64,000 bases of DNA from an uncultured Paracoccaceae bacterium (GCA_947503935.1 CANNFR010000001.1:496001-560000), one strand, 5' to 3'. Numbered from the stretch's first letter, positions 39,413 through 49,700 are shown. The notes: generated by a model not told the origin, from the letters alone. A program made the numbers and translations.

Positions 39413-40855
<1,443 letters not shown>

Positions 40856-40864
40856 GGGGACATC

Positions 40865-41284
40865 ATGGCCGATACGATGCAATTCGATCTGGTCTCGCCC
40901 GAGCGGCGCCTGGCGTCGGTTGAGGCACGCGAGGTGCAGATCCCGGGCGCCGAGGGCGACCTGACGGCCATGCCAGACCATGCGCCGACTATTACCACGC
41001 TGCGCCCTGGCGTTCTGAAGGTTGTGACGGCCGAGGGCACCGACAGCTACGCCGTCACCGGCGGGTTCGCCGAAATCACCGCCGAGGGCACGTCGGTTCT
41101 GGCGGAACGCGCTATGCCCGTGGGTGAGGTCACGCAAGAGATCATTGACGATCTAGTGGCCGAGGCCGACACCGCCCGCCGCGAAGCTGGTGCCGATGCC
41201 GTCGATGCGGCGGCCAAGCTCGTTGCCGATATGGTGGCGATGGGCACCGAGATCGGGCTTTCGCCGAAACAGCCCTCCCTCTGA
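40865..41284 (+). CDS. atpC: ATP synthase F1 subunit epsilon
   Basis: 139 residues, last gene of the operon. N-terminal beta-sandwich with [15 protein letters not shown] and [14 protein letters not shown], then a helical C-terminal arm ([20 protein letters not shown]) of normal length that can inhibit ATP hydrolysis. A hairpin terminator follows 27 bases after the stop. Confidence 0.97.
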   Translation: MADTMQFDLVSPERRLASVEAREVQIPGAEGDLTAMPDHAPTITTLRPGVLKVVTAEGTDSYAVTGGFAEITAEGTSVLAERAMPVGEVTQEIIDDLVAEADTARREAGADAVDAAAKLVADMVAMGTEIGLSPKQPSL

Positions 41285-41310
41285 CGGCGTTTTTGCTGAT
41301 CTGATGATGT

Positions 41311-41335
41311 AAGGCCCTGCTCTTTGCGGGGCCTT
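41311..41335 (+). terminator. Terminator of the atp operon
   Basis: Stem AAGGCCC / GGGCCTT around an 11-base loop, flanked by complementary A/T residues (ATGAT...ATCAT) and followed by TTTT on the plus strand. Confidence 0.8.
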
Positions 41336-41386
41336 ATCATTTTGTAAGGTGGTTTCTGTAAAATCTGCGCGTAAAAGGTAATTGTC

Positions 41387-41737
41387 ATGAAGCGTTTCTC
41401 AAACAGAACCCTCGGGATCGACCAAGGCAGCGTGATGCTGTTTTCGTCCTTCAAGGATGGCGGCGCGATGTGGACAGGCCATGGCCCGCGTGAGGAGCGT
41501 CGACGGGTTGAATTCTCAGAACCGTTTCGGACCCCGCCGATCGTCCAGGTTGCGTTGTCGCTTTGGGATATGGATCAGCAGACCAATCAGCGCGCCGATC
41601 TGGCGACCGAGAACATAACCGAAGCGGGGTTCGATATCGTTTTCAGAACCTGGGGCGACACGCGGGTTGCCCGGGTTCGGGTCGATTGGACCGCAATGGG
41701 CGAGCTCAGCGATGAAGATGATTGGGAGCTTTATTAG
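41387..41737 (+). CDS. H-type lectin domain protein
   Basis: 116 residues without a signal peptide. Residues 40-105 (VEFSEPFRTPPIVQVALSLW, DLATENITEAGFDIVFRTWG, ARVRVDWTAMGE) match the H-type lectin domain (PF09458), a small beta-sandwich that binds N-acetylgalactosamine in snail agglutinin and forms trimers or hexamers. The N-terminus carries a short beta-like extension, GIDQGSVMLFSSFKDGG. It stands alone after the atp terminator; the ligand and cell location in bacteria are unclear. Confidence 0.85.
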   Translation: MKRFSNRTLGIDQGSVMLFSSFKDGGAMWTGHGPREERRRVEFSEPFRTPPIVQVALSLWDMDQQTNQRADLATENITEAGFDIVFRTWGDTRVARVRVDWTAMGELSDEDDWELY

Positions 41738-41814
41738 GGTACTATCGGCCTAACATGCGTCTGTCCCGTGCGGAGGCGCCCACGACCTGGCGTTTTGCGC
41801 GACGTTCCGAGGAG

Positions 41815-41835
41815 GTCCCGGGTCAAGCCCGGGAC
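41815..41835. repeat. Short palindromic unit GTCCCGGG-TCAAG-CCCGGGAC
   Basis: Perfect 8-bp stem with a five-base loop, followed by GGCTTTGTTTT on the plus strand. It lies between the convergent lectin and prs genes. From memory, this palindrome is widely dispersed in alphaproteobacterial intergenic DNA; it can also serve as a terminator here. Confidence 0.6.
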
Positions 41836-41871
41836 GGCTTTGTTTTCGGTGCTGCCCGAAAAGCTTTGAAT

Positions 41872-42891
41872 TCAACTGCTTGCATACATGCCTTCGTAGA
41901 TCGGCCCAAGGGTTTCGACCTCAAACAGCGATGAGACGCTGGTGCCGTTCCAGATGTTGATGATCGCTTGTGCGAACATCGGCGCGGTGGGCACGATGCG
42001 GATATTGGGCGCGTTCTTCACCGGCTCGGTCGGCGCGATGGAATCGGTGATGACCAGGCTTTTCATCACCGATTTGGTGATCCGCTCAACCGCTGGGCCT
42101 GACAGGACTCCGTGGGTGATATAGGAATGCACCTCCTTGGCGCCGGCCTCCATCAACACTTCGGCCGCTTTGCAGAGCGTGCCGGCCGTGTCGCAGATAT
42201 CGTCGACGATCACGCAGGCCCGGCCCGAGACATCGCCGATCACCGTCATCTCGGCGATTTCCCCCGGCTTCTCGCGGCGTTTGTCGACGATCGCCAGGGG
42301 CGCGTTGATCCGCTTGGCCAATTCGCGCGCGCGGGCCACACCGCCGACATCGGGTGAGACTACCGTGACCTCGTTCAGACGCCCGTTGAACGTGTTCTCG
42401 ATATCCAGCGCGAAGACGGGCGAGGCGTAGAGGTTATCGACCGGCAGATCGAAGAAACCCTGGATCTGGGCCGCATGCAGATCCATCGTCAGCACGCGCT
42501 CGATCCCCGCCTCGGCGATCATGTTGGCGACCAGCTTGGCCGTGATGGGCGTGCGGGCCTTCGTGCGCCGATCCTGGCGGGCATAGCCGAAATAGGGGAT
42601 CACGGCGGTGATGCGCGCGGCCGAAGACCGGCGGAGCGCGTCGGCCATAATCAACAGCTCCATCAGGTTGTCATTGGCCGGGTTCGAGGTGGGTTGGATG
42701 ATGAACATATCCTCGCCGCGCACATTCTCGAACACCTCGACGAATATCTCCTGATCGTTGAACCGTTCGACCCGCGCATCGACAAGGCCGACGGACATAC
42801 CTCGATGCATCGACATCCGGCGGGCAATGGCATTGGCAAGTGGGCGATTGGCATTTCCAGAGATGAGCTTCGGCTCGGACATGGCGGGCAT
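41872..42891 (-). CDS. prs: Ribose-phosphate pyrophosphokinase
   Basis: 339 residues from ATG 42891, which has AAGGGA nine bases ahead; a GTG at 42942 would add 17 residues. Makes PRPP from ribose 5-phosphate and ATP for nucleotide, histidine and tryptophan synthesis. Motifs are [40 protein letters not shown], and the PRPP-binding [14 protein letters not shown]. Length and motifs are normal for class I enzymes. Confidence 0.96.
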   Translation of the reverse strand: MPAMSEPKLISGNANRPLANAIARRMSMHRGMSVGLVDARVERFNDQEIFVEVFENVRGEDMFIIQPTSNPANDNLMELLIMADALRRSSAARITAVIPYFGYARQDRRTKARTPITAKLVANMIAEAGIERVLTMDLHAAQIQGFFDLPVDNLYASPVFALDIENTFNGRLNEVTVVSPDVGGVARARELAKRINAPLAIVDKRREKPGEIAEMTVIGDVSGRACVIVDDICDTAGTLCKAAEVLMEAGAKEVHSYITHGVLSGPAVERITKSVMKSLVITDSIAPTEPVKNAPNIRIVPTAPMFAQAIINIWNGTSVSSLFEVETLGPIYEGMYASS

Positions 42892-42996
42892 TGGCAGCTG
42901 TCCCTTGGCAGATCTGGTGTCACGGATTCGTTTCGTTGACACCGCTTACCACCCCTCTAGGGTCGTGCCAAACCCAAGCCGAGCGGAGGGCGAAAA

Positions 42997-43596
42997 ATGC
43001 CTCATATCGATTACTTCTTTGCGACAATTTCCCCATATACCTACCTTGCGGGCGAGCGGCTGGAGGAGATTGCAACCAGGCACGGCGCGACCATCACCTA
43101 CAAGCCGCTCGACGTGATCGGTCTTTTTGCGCGGACCGGGGGCACGCCGCCGAAGGACCGCCACGAAAACCGCAAGGAGTATCGCGTGCAGGAGCTTCGG
43201 CGTCAGGCAGCCAAAACCGGCCTGACGCTGAACCTTCAGCCCGCCCATTGGCCCACCAACCCCGCGCCGTCATCCTACGCGATCATCGCAGCACAGGCGG
43301 CAGGTGGCGGTGATCTGGGCAAGCTGGTACATTCCTATTGTCGCGCCTGCTGGGCCGAGGAAAAGGACATCGCCCAGGATGACGTGGTGCGCAGCTGTCT
43401 TGAGGCGGCGGGCTTCGATCCGGCCTTGGCCGACAAGGGCATGCTGGCCGGGGCCGAGGCCTATGCCGCGAACCTGGAAGAGGCGGTCAGCCGCGGCGCT
43501 TTCGGCGCGCCGTTCTACATCACCGATGGGGATGAGCGGTTCTGGGGCCAGGACCGGCTGGACGACCTCGATCTGCATCTGTCCGGCAAGCTCTGA
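42997..43596 (+). CDS. 2-hydroxychromene-2-carboxylate isomerase family (DsbA-like, kappa-GST fold)
   Basis: 199 residues. The start MPHIDYFFATISPYTYLAGE has the conserved Ser-Pro pair of this thioredoxin-fold family in place of the DsbA CxxC. RGAFGAPFYITDGDERFWGQDRLDDL is the cis-proline and C-terminal signature. These proteins use glutathione and isomerise hydroxychromene carboxylates or act as kappa-class GSTs. Its stop overlaps the alpha/beta hydrolase start (TGATG), suggesting a joint catabolic function. Confidence 0.87.
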   Translation: MPHIDYFFATISPYTYLAGERLEEIATRHGATITYKPLDVIGLFARTGGTPPKDRHENRKEYRVQELRRQAAKTGLTLNLQPAHWPTNPAPSSYAIIAAQAAGGGDLGKLVHSYCRACWAEEKDIAQDDVVRSCLEAAGFDPALADKGMLAGAEAYAANLEEAVSRGAFGAPFYITDGDERFWGQDRLDDLDLHLSGKL

Positions 43597-44390
43597 TGCC
43601 GCACGCCACGTTTGGCGAAACCCTGACCTACTGGCGCGAATGGGGCGGCGGCCCGCGCCGGGCGGTGATGGCGCATTGCTCGCTGGCGCATTCCGGGGCG
43701 TGGGCGGGGGTGGCGGAGCGTTTGAAAGACCGGCTCTATCTGCAGGCTTTCGACATGCCCGGCCATGGTCGCAGCGGGCCTTGGGAGCTTAAGCGCGACT
43801 ACATGGATCAGACATTTGAAATGGCCGAAGGTCTGGTCGGTGGCGAACAAGTTGATCTTATCGGACATTCCTTTGGCGCAGTCGCCTGTTTGCGCTTCGC
43901 TGTGGAGCAGCCCGATCTGGTCCGGTCGCTTGTCCTTTTCGAACCTGTTTTCTTTGCAGCCGCAAAGGCGGACGGCGTCGAGACAGAAGCGATGTTTGCA
44001 CCTTTCGCCAAAGCAATGGACGCGGGCGACAACGAGGCCGCGACGCGGGAGTTTTCGGCCATCTGGGGCGGCGGCGAACCCTGGGAGGCGCTGCCAGATG
44101 CGCAGCGCAGCTATATGACCGAGCGCATTCATCTGATCCCCGCCAGCGCGCCCGCGATCCATGAGGATCGCGCCGGGCTTTTGGCCGAGGGCCGGCTGGA
44201 GGCTGTCACGGCGCCCGTTCTTTTACTGGCGGGAGAGACCGCGCCACCGGTCATCGATGCGATCAACACGGCCCTTTCCGCCCGTTTACCCAATGCGCAG
44301 CGTCAAACGATTGCAGGCGCCGGGCATATGGGGCCATTGTCCCATCCCGCTGCCATCGCCGATGCCATCGCGCGGTTTCTCAGCCTCTGA
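43596..44390 (+). CDS. Alpha/beta hydrolase
   Basis: 264 residues. The nucleophile elbow VDLIGHSFGAVACL gives the catalytic serine, FDMPGHGRSG is the conserved strand-turn, and the histidine lies in GAGHMGPLSHP. A cap domain (residues 120-195) lies between. It is coupled to the preceding isomerase and overlaps the convergent threonine aldolase gene by 11 bases. Substrate unknown. Confidence 0.88.
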   Translation: MPHATFGETLTYWREWGGGPRRAVMAHCSLAHSGAWAGVAERLKDRLYLQAFDMPGHGRSGPWELKRDYMDQTFEMAEGLVGGEQVDLIGHSFGAVACLRFAVEQPDLVRSLVLFEPVFFAAAKADGVETEAMFAPFAKAMDAGDNEAATREFSAIWGGGEPWEALPDAQRSYMTERIHLIPASAPAIHEDRAGLLAEGRLEAVTAPVLLLAGETAPPVIDAINTALSARLPNAQRQTIAGAGHMGPLSHPAAIADAIARFLSL

Positions 44391-45426
44391 TCAGGTCCAG
44401 AAACCGGTCGACGCCCTCATCGGTCGCCGACCAATCGGCCACCAGACGGGCCGTCAGCGCCTCATCATCGGGGCCGTCCAAGCTGCCCGACCAGAGATAA
44501 TACTGCGCGCCGGCGTCACGCAGGCGTTTGTGGCCCGCGCGCGGCCAATCGGCGAAAATCAGGTTTGCCTCAGGCTCATGATGCAGCCGCACATCCGGGG
44601 TCTGTTTCAACCCGCGGGTCAATCGGGCCGAGGCCGCATTGGCCGCCCGCGCCATGTCCAGCCAGAGGTCGTCAGTCAGATAGGCCGCCATCTGCGCGGC
44701 CAGATACCGATGTTTCGAGAAGAGGTGCCCGCCGCGCTTGCGCCGGAGCTCAAACTCCCAGGCCTTGGCGGGGTCGAATATGATCGCCGCCTCGACCCCC
44801 ATCAGGCCATTCTTCGTACCCCCGAAGCTGACGGCATCGATACCAGCCTTCCATGTCATCTCGGCGGCCGAGCATCCCAGCGACACTAGCGCATTGGCAA
44901 AACGCGCGCCGTCCATGTGCACCGGCAGACCGAAGTCATGGGCCATTCTGGCCAGCGCCCTGATCTCGTCCAGGCCATAGATCGCGCCTTTTTCGGTGGC
45001 CTGGGTCAGAGACACGGGCCCCCGCTGCGGACCATGCACGCCACGTGTCTCTTCGCCCGCGATTGCGGTGCGCAGAGCCTCGGGCGCCATCTTGCCGGCA
45101 GGTCCGTCAACCAGTGTCAGCTTGGCGCCGCCGGTGAAGAATTCCGGCGCGCCGCATTCATCCTCATGGATATGCGCAACGCGGTGGCAAAAGATCGTCT
45201 GCCAGGGCTGGGTCAGCGTGGCCAGCAGCAGGGAATTGGCCGCCGTGCCTGTCGCCACCAGATAAACCGCTGCCTCGGGCGCCTCGAACACGTCGCGGAT
45301 ACGGGTACGCACGTCGTCCATCAGCGCATCGGCGCCATAGGGCATCGCGTAGCCCTCATTCGCGCAGACCAAAGCGTCGAGCACTTTGGGATGAACCGGG
45401 CCGGTATTGTCGGACGCGAAATTCAT
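44380..45426 (-). CDS. ltaE: Low-specificity L-threonine aldolase
   Basis: PLP enzyme of 348 residues cleaving L-threonine or L-allo-threonine to glycine and acetaldehyde. The start MNFASDNTGPVHPKVLDAL, VHMDGARFANALVSLG and the PLP lysine in SFGGTKNGLMGVEA are family hallmarks. ATG 45426 overlaps the YcgN stop as ATGA; a longer upstream frame is inside that gene. It overlaps the convergent hydrolase by 11 bases. Confidence 0.92.
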   Translation of the reverse strand: MNFASDNTGPVHPKVLDALVCANEGYAMPYGADALMDDVRTRIRDVFEAPEAAVYLVATGTAANSLLLATLTQPWQTIFCHRVAHIHEDECGAPEFFTGGAKLTLVDGPAGKMAPEALRTAIAGEETRGVHGPQRGPVSLTQATEKGAIYGLDEIRALARMAHDFGLPVHMDGARFANALVSLGCSAAEMTWKAGIDAVSFGGTKNGLMGVEAAIIFDPAKAWEFELRRKRGGHLFSKHRYLAAQMAAYLTDDLWLDMARAANAASARLTRGLKQTPDVRLHHEPEANLIFADWPRAGHKRLRDAGAQYYLWSGSLDGPDDEALTARLVADWSATDEGVDRFLDLIRG

Positions 45427-45878
45427 GCCTCGCCCTCGATGATATAATCTTCCCATTCTTCCTCGGGCACCTCGTATTCGGGCACGGTCATACCGCGCAT
45501 CGAGGCGCCGGCGCGGTGGACGGTGTCTGGGTCGCCCGAGATCAGGTAGTGCCAATCGTAGAGGGGACGCCCTTCATGCAAGAGGCGATAGGCGCAGGTC
45601 CGGGGCATGAAATACGCCACCTCGCCGATGGTTGCAGGCGTCAACACGATGCATTCTGGCACGATTTGCTTGCGAATGGCGTAGTTTCCGCACCGGCAGG
45701 TCTCATCATCTAGAAGGCGGCAGGCAACGCGGGTGAAGGCGATCTCGCCGCTATCTTCATCCTCCAGCTTGTTCAGACAGCATTTCCCGCAGCCATCGCA
45801 GAGCGCCTCCCACTCCTCGGATGTCATCCGGTTGAGGGGCACGTTCTCCCAAAAGCGATGGCGAAGGGTACGGCTCAT
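45423..45878 (-). CDS. YcgN family cysteine cluster protein
   Basis: 151 residues from ATG 45878 (MSRTLRHRFWENVPLNRMTS). The cluster pattern CDGCGKCCLNKL, then Cys residues in RVACRLLDDETCRCGNY and PECIVL, matches the UPF0260/YcgN family, which probably binds zinc or an iron-sulfur cluster. An open frame continues to 46070 but runs through the hairpin array and is not believed. It is coupled to the threonine aldolase gene. Confidence 0.88.
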   Translation of the reverse strand: MSRTLRHRFWENVPLNRMTSEEWEALCDGCGKCCLNKLEDEDSGEIAFTRVACRLLDDETCRCGNYAIRKQIVPECIVLTPATIGEVAYFMPRTCAYRLLHEGRPLYDWHYLISGDPDTVHRAGASMRGMTVPEYEVPEEEWEDYIIEGEA

Positions 45879-45921
45879 GATGCGGACACTGGCCGAGCGG
45901 CCCGCGAATGAAAAGGGGGAC

Positions 45922-46018
45922 AATTCTTCTGCGAAGAATTTGGCAGAACGATCCTCCTGCGAAGGATCGGATTTTTCGCATGAAAAATCGTAGCCGGCAA
46001 AGTTTCGCAGAAACTTTG
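45922..46018. repeat. Array of four perfect small hairpins with GCAGAA/TTCTGC cores
   Basis: The hairpins are H1 AATTCTTC-TGC-GAAGAATT (45922-45940), H2 CGATCCT...AGGATCG (45949-45969, CTGCG centre), H3 GATTTTTC-GCAT-GAAAAATC (45970-45989) and H4 CAAAGTTTC-GCA-GAAACTTTG (45998-46018). H1 centre TTCTGCGAA is the reverse complement of the H4 centre TTCGCAGAA. They lie between ribF and ycgN, both on the minus strand. Stems differ in sequence while centres are conserved, which suggests selection on structure. Confidence 0.8.
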
Positions 46019-46033
46019 TGACCCCTGATGATG

Positions 46034-46960
46034 CTAGGGCGTGCCCAGAATGCGGCGCGCCTCGGCACAATCGGCCTCCATCTGCGCGATCAACTGATCG
46101 ATGCTATCGAATTTGGCTTCGGGCCGCAAAAAGGCAACCAGGGCGACCGACAGGTCTGCCCCATAGAGATCACCTGTAAAATCGAACAGAAACGTCTCGA
46201 GGTTCGCGACGTTTTCACCGAACATGGGCCGCACACCCAGTGACGCCGCGCCATGATAGCTGCCTTGATGCGCGCCCGTCAGCACGTCGATCTCAACGGC
46301 GTAGACCCCGAATTTCGGCGGGTGCAGGCCTGTTATCGCCATATTGGCGGTGGGATAGCCCAGTTCGCGCCCGCGCTTTTCGCCGTGTAGCACCGGCCCT
46401 TCGATACGATGCCAATGGCCCAGCATGGCTGCCGCATCGCCGGGCCGTCCCTCGCTGAGAGCCGTGCGAATCGCGGTCGATGATATCTCCGTGCCATCGT
46501 CCGAGATCAGGTCGGCCAGCGTCACGCCAAACCCCAGGTCCAGCCCATAGCGCCTGAGGTGATCGGCGGTCCCGGCCCGATCCTTGCCAAAGCGAAAATC
46601 GTTACCGACCACCACATGCGCCACGCCCAGGCCGTTAACCAGAACCTCACGCGCGAAGGTCTCAGGCGTCATGGCCGCCAGGGTGCCGTCAAACGGCACC
46701 TCATAGAGGTGATCCACGCCCAGCTTCTCCAGGCGGTGCGCGCGGGCCTCGGCATTCATCAACCGAAAGGGGGGGGCGTCGGGGGCGAAATACTCACGCG
46801 GATGCGGCTCGAACGTGACGATGCCGAGGGGGCGGCCTTGCTTCCGGGCCAGATCGATCACCGCCTGATGACCCAGATGCACACCGTCGAAATTGCCAAG
46901 CGCGACCGAGGCGCCGCGCGCGCCTGCATCCACCCCGCTCCAGTTTCGGTGTATCCGCAT
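46034..46960 (-). CDS. ribF: Bifunctional riboflavin kinase / FAD synthetase
   Basis: 308 residues. The N-terminal nucleotidyltransferase carries VALGNFDGVHLGHQAVID, VVGNDFRFGKDRAG and EISSTAIRTALSEG. The C-terminal riboflavin kinase domain has RELGYPTANM and FLFDFTGDLYG. It makes FMN and FAD from riboflavin. It lies 34 bases downstream of the MaoC-like gene; the hairpin array follows its stop. Confidence 0.96.
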   Translation of the reverse strand: MRIHRNWSGVDAGARGASVALGNFDGVHLGHQAVIDLARKQGRPLGIVTFEPHPREYFAPDAPPFRLMNAEARAHRLEKLGVDHLYEVPFDGTLAAMTPETFAREVLVNGLGVAHVVVGNDFRFGKDRAGTADHLRRYGLDLGFGVTLADLISDDGTEISSTAIRTALSEGRPGDAAAMLGHWHRIEGPVLHGEKRGRELGYPTANMAITGLHPPKFGVYAVEIDVLTGAHQGSYHGAASLGVRPMFGENVANLETFLFDFTGDLYGADLSVALVAFLRPEAKFDSIDQLIAQMEADCAEARRILGTP

Positions 46961-46994
46961 CGTCCCCCGGAAGGCGGGGGTGCCCGCCTGGCGA

Positions 46995-47459
46995 TCAGTC
47001 GAATTTCCGGCTTGGCGCCAGAACCAGCGCCTCGCCCTTCAGGACGACCGTATCGCCTACGGCGCATCGGGTTTCAAGGGTGACGCGTCGGCGGGCGTGG
47101 TCGATCGCGGCCACCGTGACCTCGGCCAACACCACATCGCCCGGCCTGACGGGCGCCATGAATTTCAGCGACTGGCCCAGATATACGGTGCCATGGCCTG
47201 GCAATTGCTCGCCGATCACGGCCGAGATCAGACCGGCGGTCAGCATCCCGTGGGCGATCCGACCTTCGAAAATGGTGTCTTGGGCATAGGCTTCGTCCAG
47301 ATGCACCGGGTTCCGATCGGTCGACACTTCTGCAAACAATTCGATGTCCCGGTCGGTCACCTGCTTGCGCAGATGGCGGGTCATGCCGATCTCGATATCC
47401 TCGATACAGATGGTGCCGCGGGGCAGGTTGTCATTCATCACGGGGTCGCTGTCGAACAT
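46995..47459 (-). CDS. MaoC-like hotdog dehydratase
   Basis: 154 residues from ATG 47459 (ATG 47438 is a possible alternative). The R-specific hydratase signature AEVSTDRNPVHLDEAYA with downstream FEGRIAHGMLTAGLISAVIG supplies the catalytic Asp/His pair. The sheet strand YLGQSLKFMAPVRPGDVV follows. It hydrates enoyl-CoA to the R-3-hydroxyacyl-CoA or a similar substrate. It probably shares a transcript with ribF. Confidence 0.88.
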   Translation of the reverse strand: MFDSDPVMNDNLPRGTICIEDIEIGMTRHLRKQVTDRDIELFAEVSTDRNPVHLDEAYAQDTIFEGRIAHGMLTAGLISAVIGEQLPGHGTVYLGQSLKFMAPVRPGDVVLAEVTVAAIDHARRRVTLETRCAVGDTVVLKGEALVLAPSRKFD

Positions 47460-47552
47460 GGGGCAGGTCTCGCTTTTGCTGCGTTGCAGCGTAACCTGCA
47501 CCGAATTCAATTGCAAGTCCGGCGCGACAGATAAATTCAGATAAGTGGAATT

Positions 47553-47573
47553 CCTCGCAACTTTATTGCGAGG
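47553..47573 (-). terminator. Hairpin between HAD and MaoC genes
   Basis: Perfect 8-bp stem CCTCGCAA / TTGCGAGG with a five-base loop, nine bases past the HAD stop on the minus strand. It may terminate the HAD gene; its GCAA/TTGC ends recall the hairpin array near 45.9 kb. Confidence 0.55.
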
Positions 47574-47581
47574 TGAAAGCT

Positions 47582-48454
47582 CTAACGCAGTCGTCCCATC
47601 GCAGCCGTTACGGATAACTGCTTCTCGGTCAGGAACGCGTCCAGCAGATCCGCCTCAGGCTGCTCGGGGTCATCGCCAAAGGCGTCCGCCGACAATCCGC
47701 CGGTGATGAACAGCGTATCCAGACCCTCGGCCAGCCCGCCCTGAATATCCGTATGAATGCCGTCGCCGATACAGAGGATGCGCGTGTCGTCCACTTGCCG
47801 GACTTTCGCCAGCCGCCGCCGCGCCAGATCGTAGATCGGCGGATGGGGCTTACCGAAATAGAGGCTCTCGCCCCCCATCTCGGTGTAAAGCTCGGCCAGG
47901 GCGCCGGCGCACCATTCCCGCGTGTCGCCGCGATCAACCACGATGTCGGGATTGGCACAGAGCAGCTTGAGCCCCTTGGTCTTGGCCAGCAGGAAGTCAG
48001 AGCGATAGACGGATGGGTCTTCATGCGGATCACGCGGGCCGGTGCAGACGATTCCCTCCGCCTCGCTCAAGGCGACGCGGGTGATTGCCACGGGATCGTC
48101 GACAACCGTGATGGGGTCAAAGAACTCCTCATCCCGATCCTGACCGATGAAATAGACTTTTTGGCCCACCACCCCGCGGAACATCGCCGCGCGCGCACTG
48201 TCGCCGGAACTGGCGATCGTGTCCCAGCAATCGCGCGGCACGCCCATCTCGGTAACCTGCGCCTCGACCCCGCTACGGGGGCGGGGCGAGTTGGTCAGCA
48301 GCACCACCGTTCCACCGCTTTTTCGAAAGGCCTGCAAGGCCGCGACGGCTGCCGGGTAGGGCATCTTGCCGTTATGCAGGCACCCCCAGAGGTCACAGAA
48401 TACCGCATCATAGCGGTGGGAAATATCGCTCAGCGACTGGATGATCGGGGTCAT
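47582..48454 (-). CDS. TIGR01459-type HAD-IIA hydrolase
   Basis: 290 residues. HAD motif I is AVFCDLWGCLHNG, with a tryptophan after the nucleophile region as in the TIGR01459 alphaproteobacterial family. Motif II is VVLLTNSPRPRSG, then YFGKPHPPIYDLA and motif III/IV ILCIGDGIHTDIQGG. It belongs to the NagD-like sugar-phosphate phosphatases of unknown specificity. It is 34 bases from the pyrophosphatase gene on the same strand. Confidence 0.9.
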   Translation of the reverse strand: MTPIIQSLSDISHRYDAVFCDLWGCLHNGKMPYPAAVAALQAFRKSGGTVVLLTNSPRPRSGVEAQVTEMGVPRDCWDTIASSGDSARAAMFRGVVGQKVYFIGQDRDEEFFDPITVVDDPVAITRVALSEAEGIVCTGPRDPHEDPSVYRSDFLLAKTKGLKLLCANPDIVVDRGDTREWCAGALAELYTEMGGESLYFGKPHPPIYDLARRRLAKVRQVDDTRILCIGDGIHTDIQGGLAEGLDTLFITGGLSADAFGDDPEQPEADLLDAFLTEKQLSVTAAMGRLR

Positions 48455-48488
48455 GGCGGCCTCCGTTGGATAGCGCCTTAACGCGCGA

Positions 48489-49409
48489 TCAGAGCTTGAG
48501 GTTCGGGATGATCTGCTTTTTGCGGCTCATGATGCCCGGCAGAACGACCATATCGCCGACGACCTTGGCGTCAAAGCTGCGCTCGGCAATGGTTTTGACC
48601 AGGTCGTTGGGGACCAGAAGCGTTGCCTCTTCCTTCAGGATATCGACCACGAAAAGCAACACCTGCTCGGCCCCGCCTTCCTGGGCGACGGCGGGCATGG
48701 CGGCGATAAGGGCGTCCTTGCGGGCGAGAACACTGGCAGGGGATGTGGTCTCAAGCACCGAGACGCGCAGAGGGTGGCCCGCGACCTCGTATTCCTTGCT
48801 GTCCATCCGCAGAAGTTCAGCCTCGGAGAAGGCCGAGACGTCGGATTTCGCGGCGAACATCTCGGCGGCATAGGTGGGGATGTCGAGGCCAAGATCTGCG
48901 GCCAGCTTGACCGCCAGGTCACGGTCGGCGGGGGTGGTGGTGGGCGAGCGGAATTCCAGCGTGTCGGACAGGATGCATGACAGCATCAGACCCTTGATCT
49001 GGTCTGGCATCCGGCCCGCATCGCCGCCTATCAGGTCATGCATCACTGTGGCGGTGCAGGCGACGGGACGGATGGTGAAATTGATCGGCGCGTTGGTTTT
49101 CAGCCCGCCTTGCAGAAGGTGATGGTCGATCACGGCGGTGATCTTGGCCTCGTTGATCGAGGGCGGCAGCTCGGCCACATTGTTGGTGTCGACGATGACG
49201 ACCTCATCCTCGGGCGTGACATCCGAGATGATCTGCGGTGTTTCGGCGCCCCATTTTTGCAGCACGAAAGCGGCCTCTGTATTCGGCTCGCCCAGAAGCC
49301 GCGCCTCGGCCGGAGTGCCCTTGATATGGGTCAGGTACCAGGCCCAGATCAGAGGCGAGCCGGTGCTGTCGGTATCGGGGGCTTTGTGGCCGAAAACGAG
49401 GGTGGTCAT
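48489..49409 (-). CDS. ppaC: Manganese-dependent inorganic pyrophosphatase (family II)
   Basis: 306 residues of the DHH superfamily. Motifs are VFGHKAPDTDSTGSPLIWAW, VIVDTNNVAEL, the DHH signature VIDHHLLQGG and the C-terminal SRKKQIIPNL with the phosphate-binding arginine and lysines. It hydrolyses pyrophosphate released by biosynthesis. A family II enzyme suggests that Mn is available to the cell. Strong assignment. Confidence 0.96.
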   Translation of the reverse strand: MTTLVFGHKAPDTDSTGSPLIWAWYLTHIKGTPAEARLLGEPNTEAAFVLQKWGAETPQIISDVTPEDEVVIVDTNNVAELPPSINEAKITAVIDHHLLQGGLKTNAPINFTIRPVACTATVMHDLIGGDAGRMPDQIKGLMLSCILSDTLEFRSPTTTPADRDLAVKLAADLGLDIPTYAAEMFAAKSDVSAFSEAELLRMDSKEYEVAGHPLRVSVLETTSPASVLARKDALIAAMPAVAQEGGAEQVLLFVVDILKEEATLLVPNDLVKTIAERSFDAKVVGDMVVLPGIMSRKKQIIPNLKL

Positions 49410-49669
49410 GAGGTCAGATCCGGTTCTTTGTCTATAGCGGGATTTCGGGGCCTTGTAGCCGAGGTGTCAGACGATGTCACGTCTTGCTGGCGATGGTCTC
49501 TGTGGGCCGGCGGCCCTCCAATAAGGTATTGATTTCAATGCTTCCCCAACCTTCAGGCACGAGATGGGCCGGCAGGCAGAAGGTAGACAGGCACGGCGCG
49601 GGTTCAGGCAGATCGCCCACGCATCAGGTTTCGCCGATGGAGCACGAGTGTTCTTGGTGCCGGAAACTA

Positions 49670-49692
49670 AGGCCGTTTGCCGAAACGGGCCT
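49670..49692 (-). terminator. Terminator after gapR
   Basis: Minus-strand stem AGGCCCGTTT / AAACGGCCT with one bulged base and a four-base loop, followed by TAGTTT, starting nine bases past the gapR stop. The rest of the 49410-49669 gap shows nothing I can name. Confidence 0.55.
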
Positions 49693-49700
49693 ACCAGCCA

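Noticed and set aside
45879-46070. Longer start for the YcgN gene
   Set aside because: The added 64 codons run through the four-hairpin array; ATG 45878 gives the normal family N-terminus.
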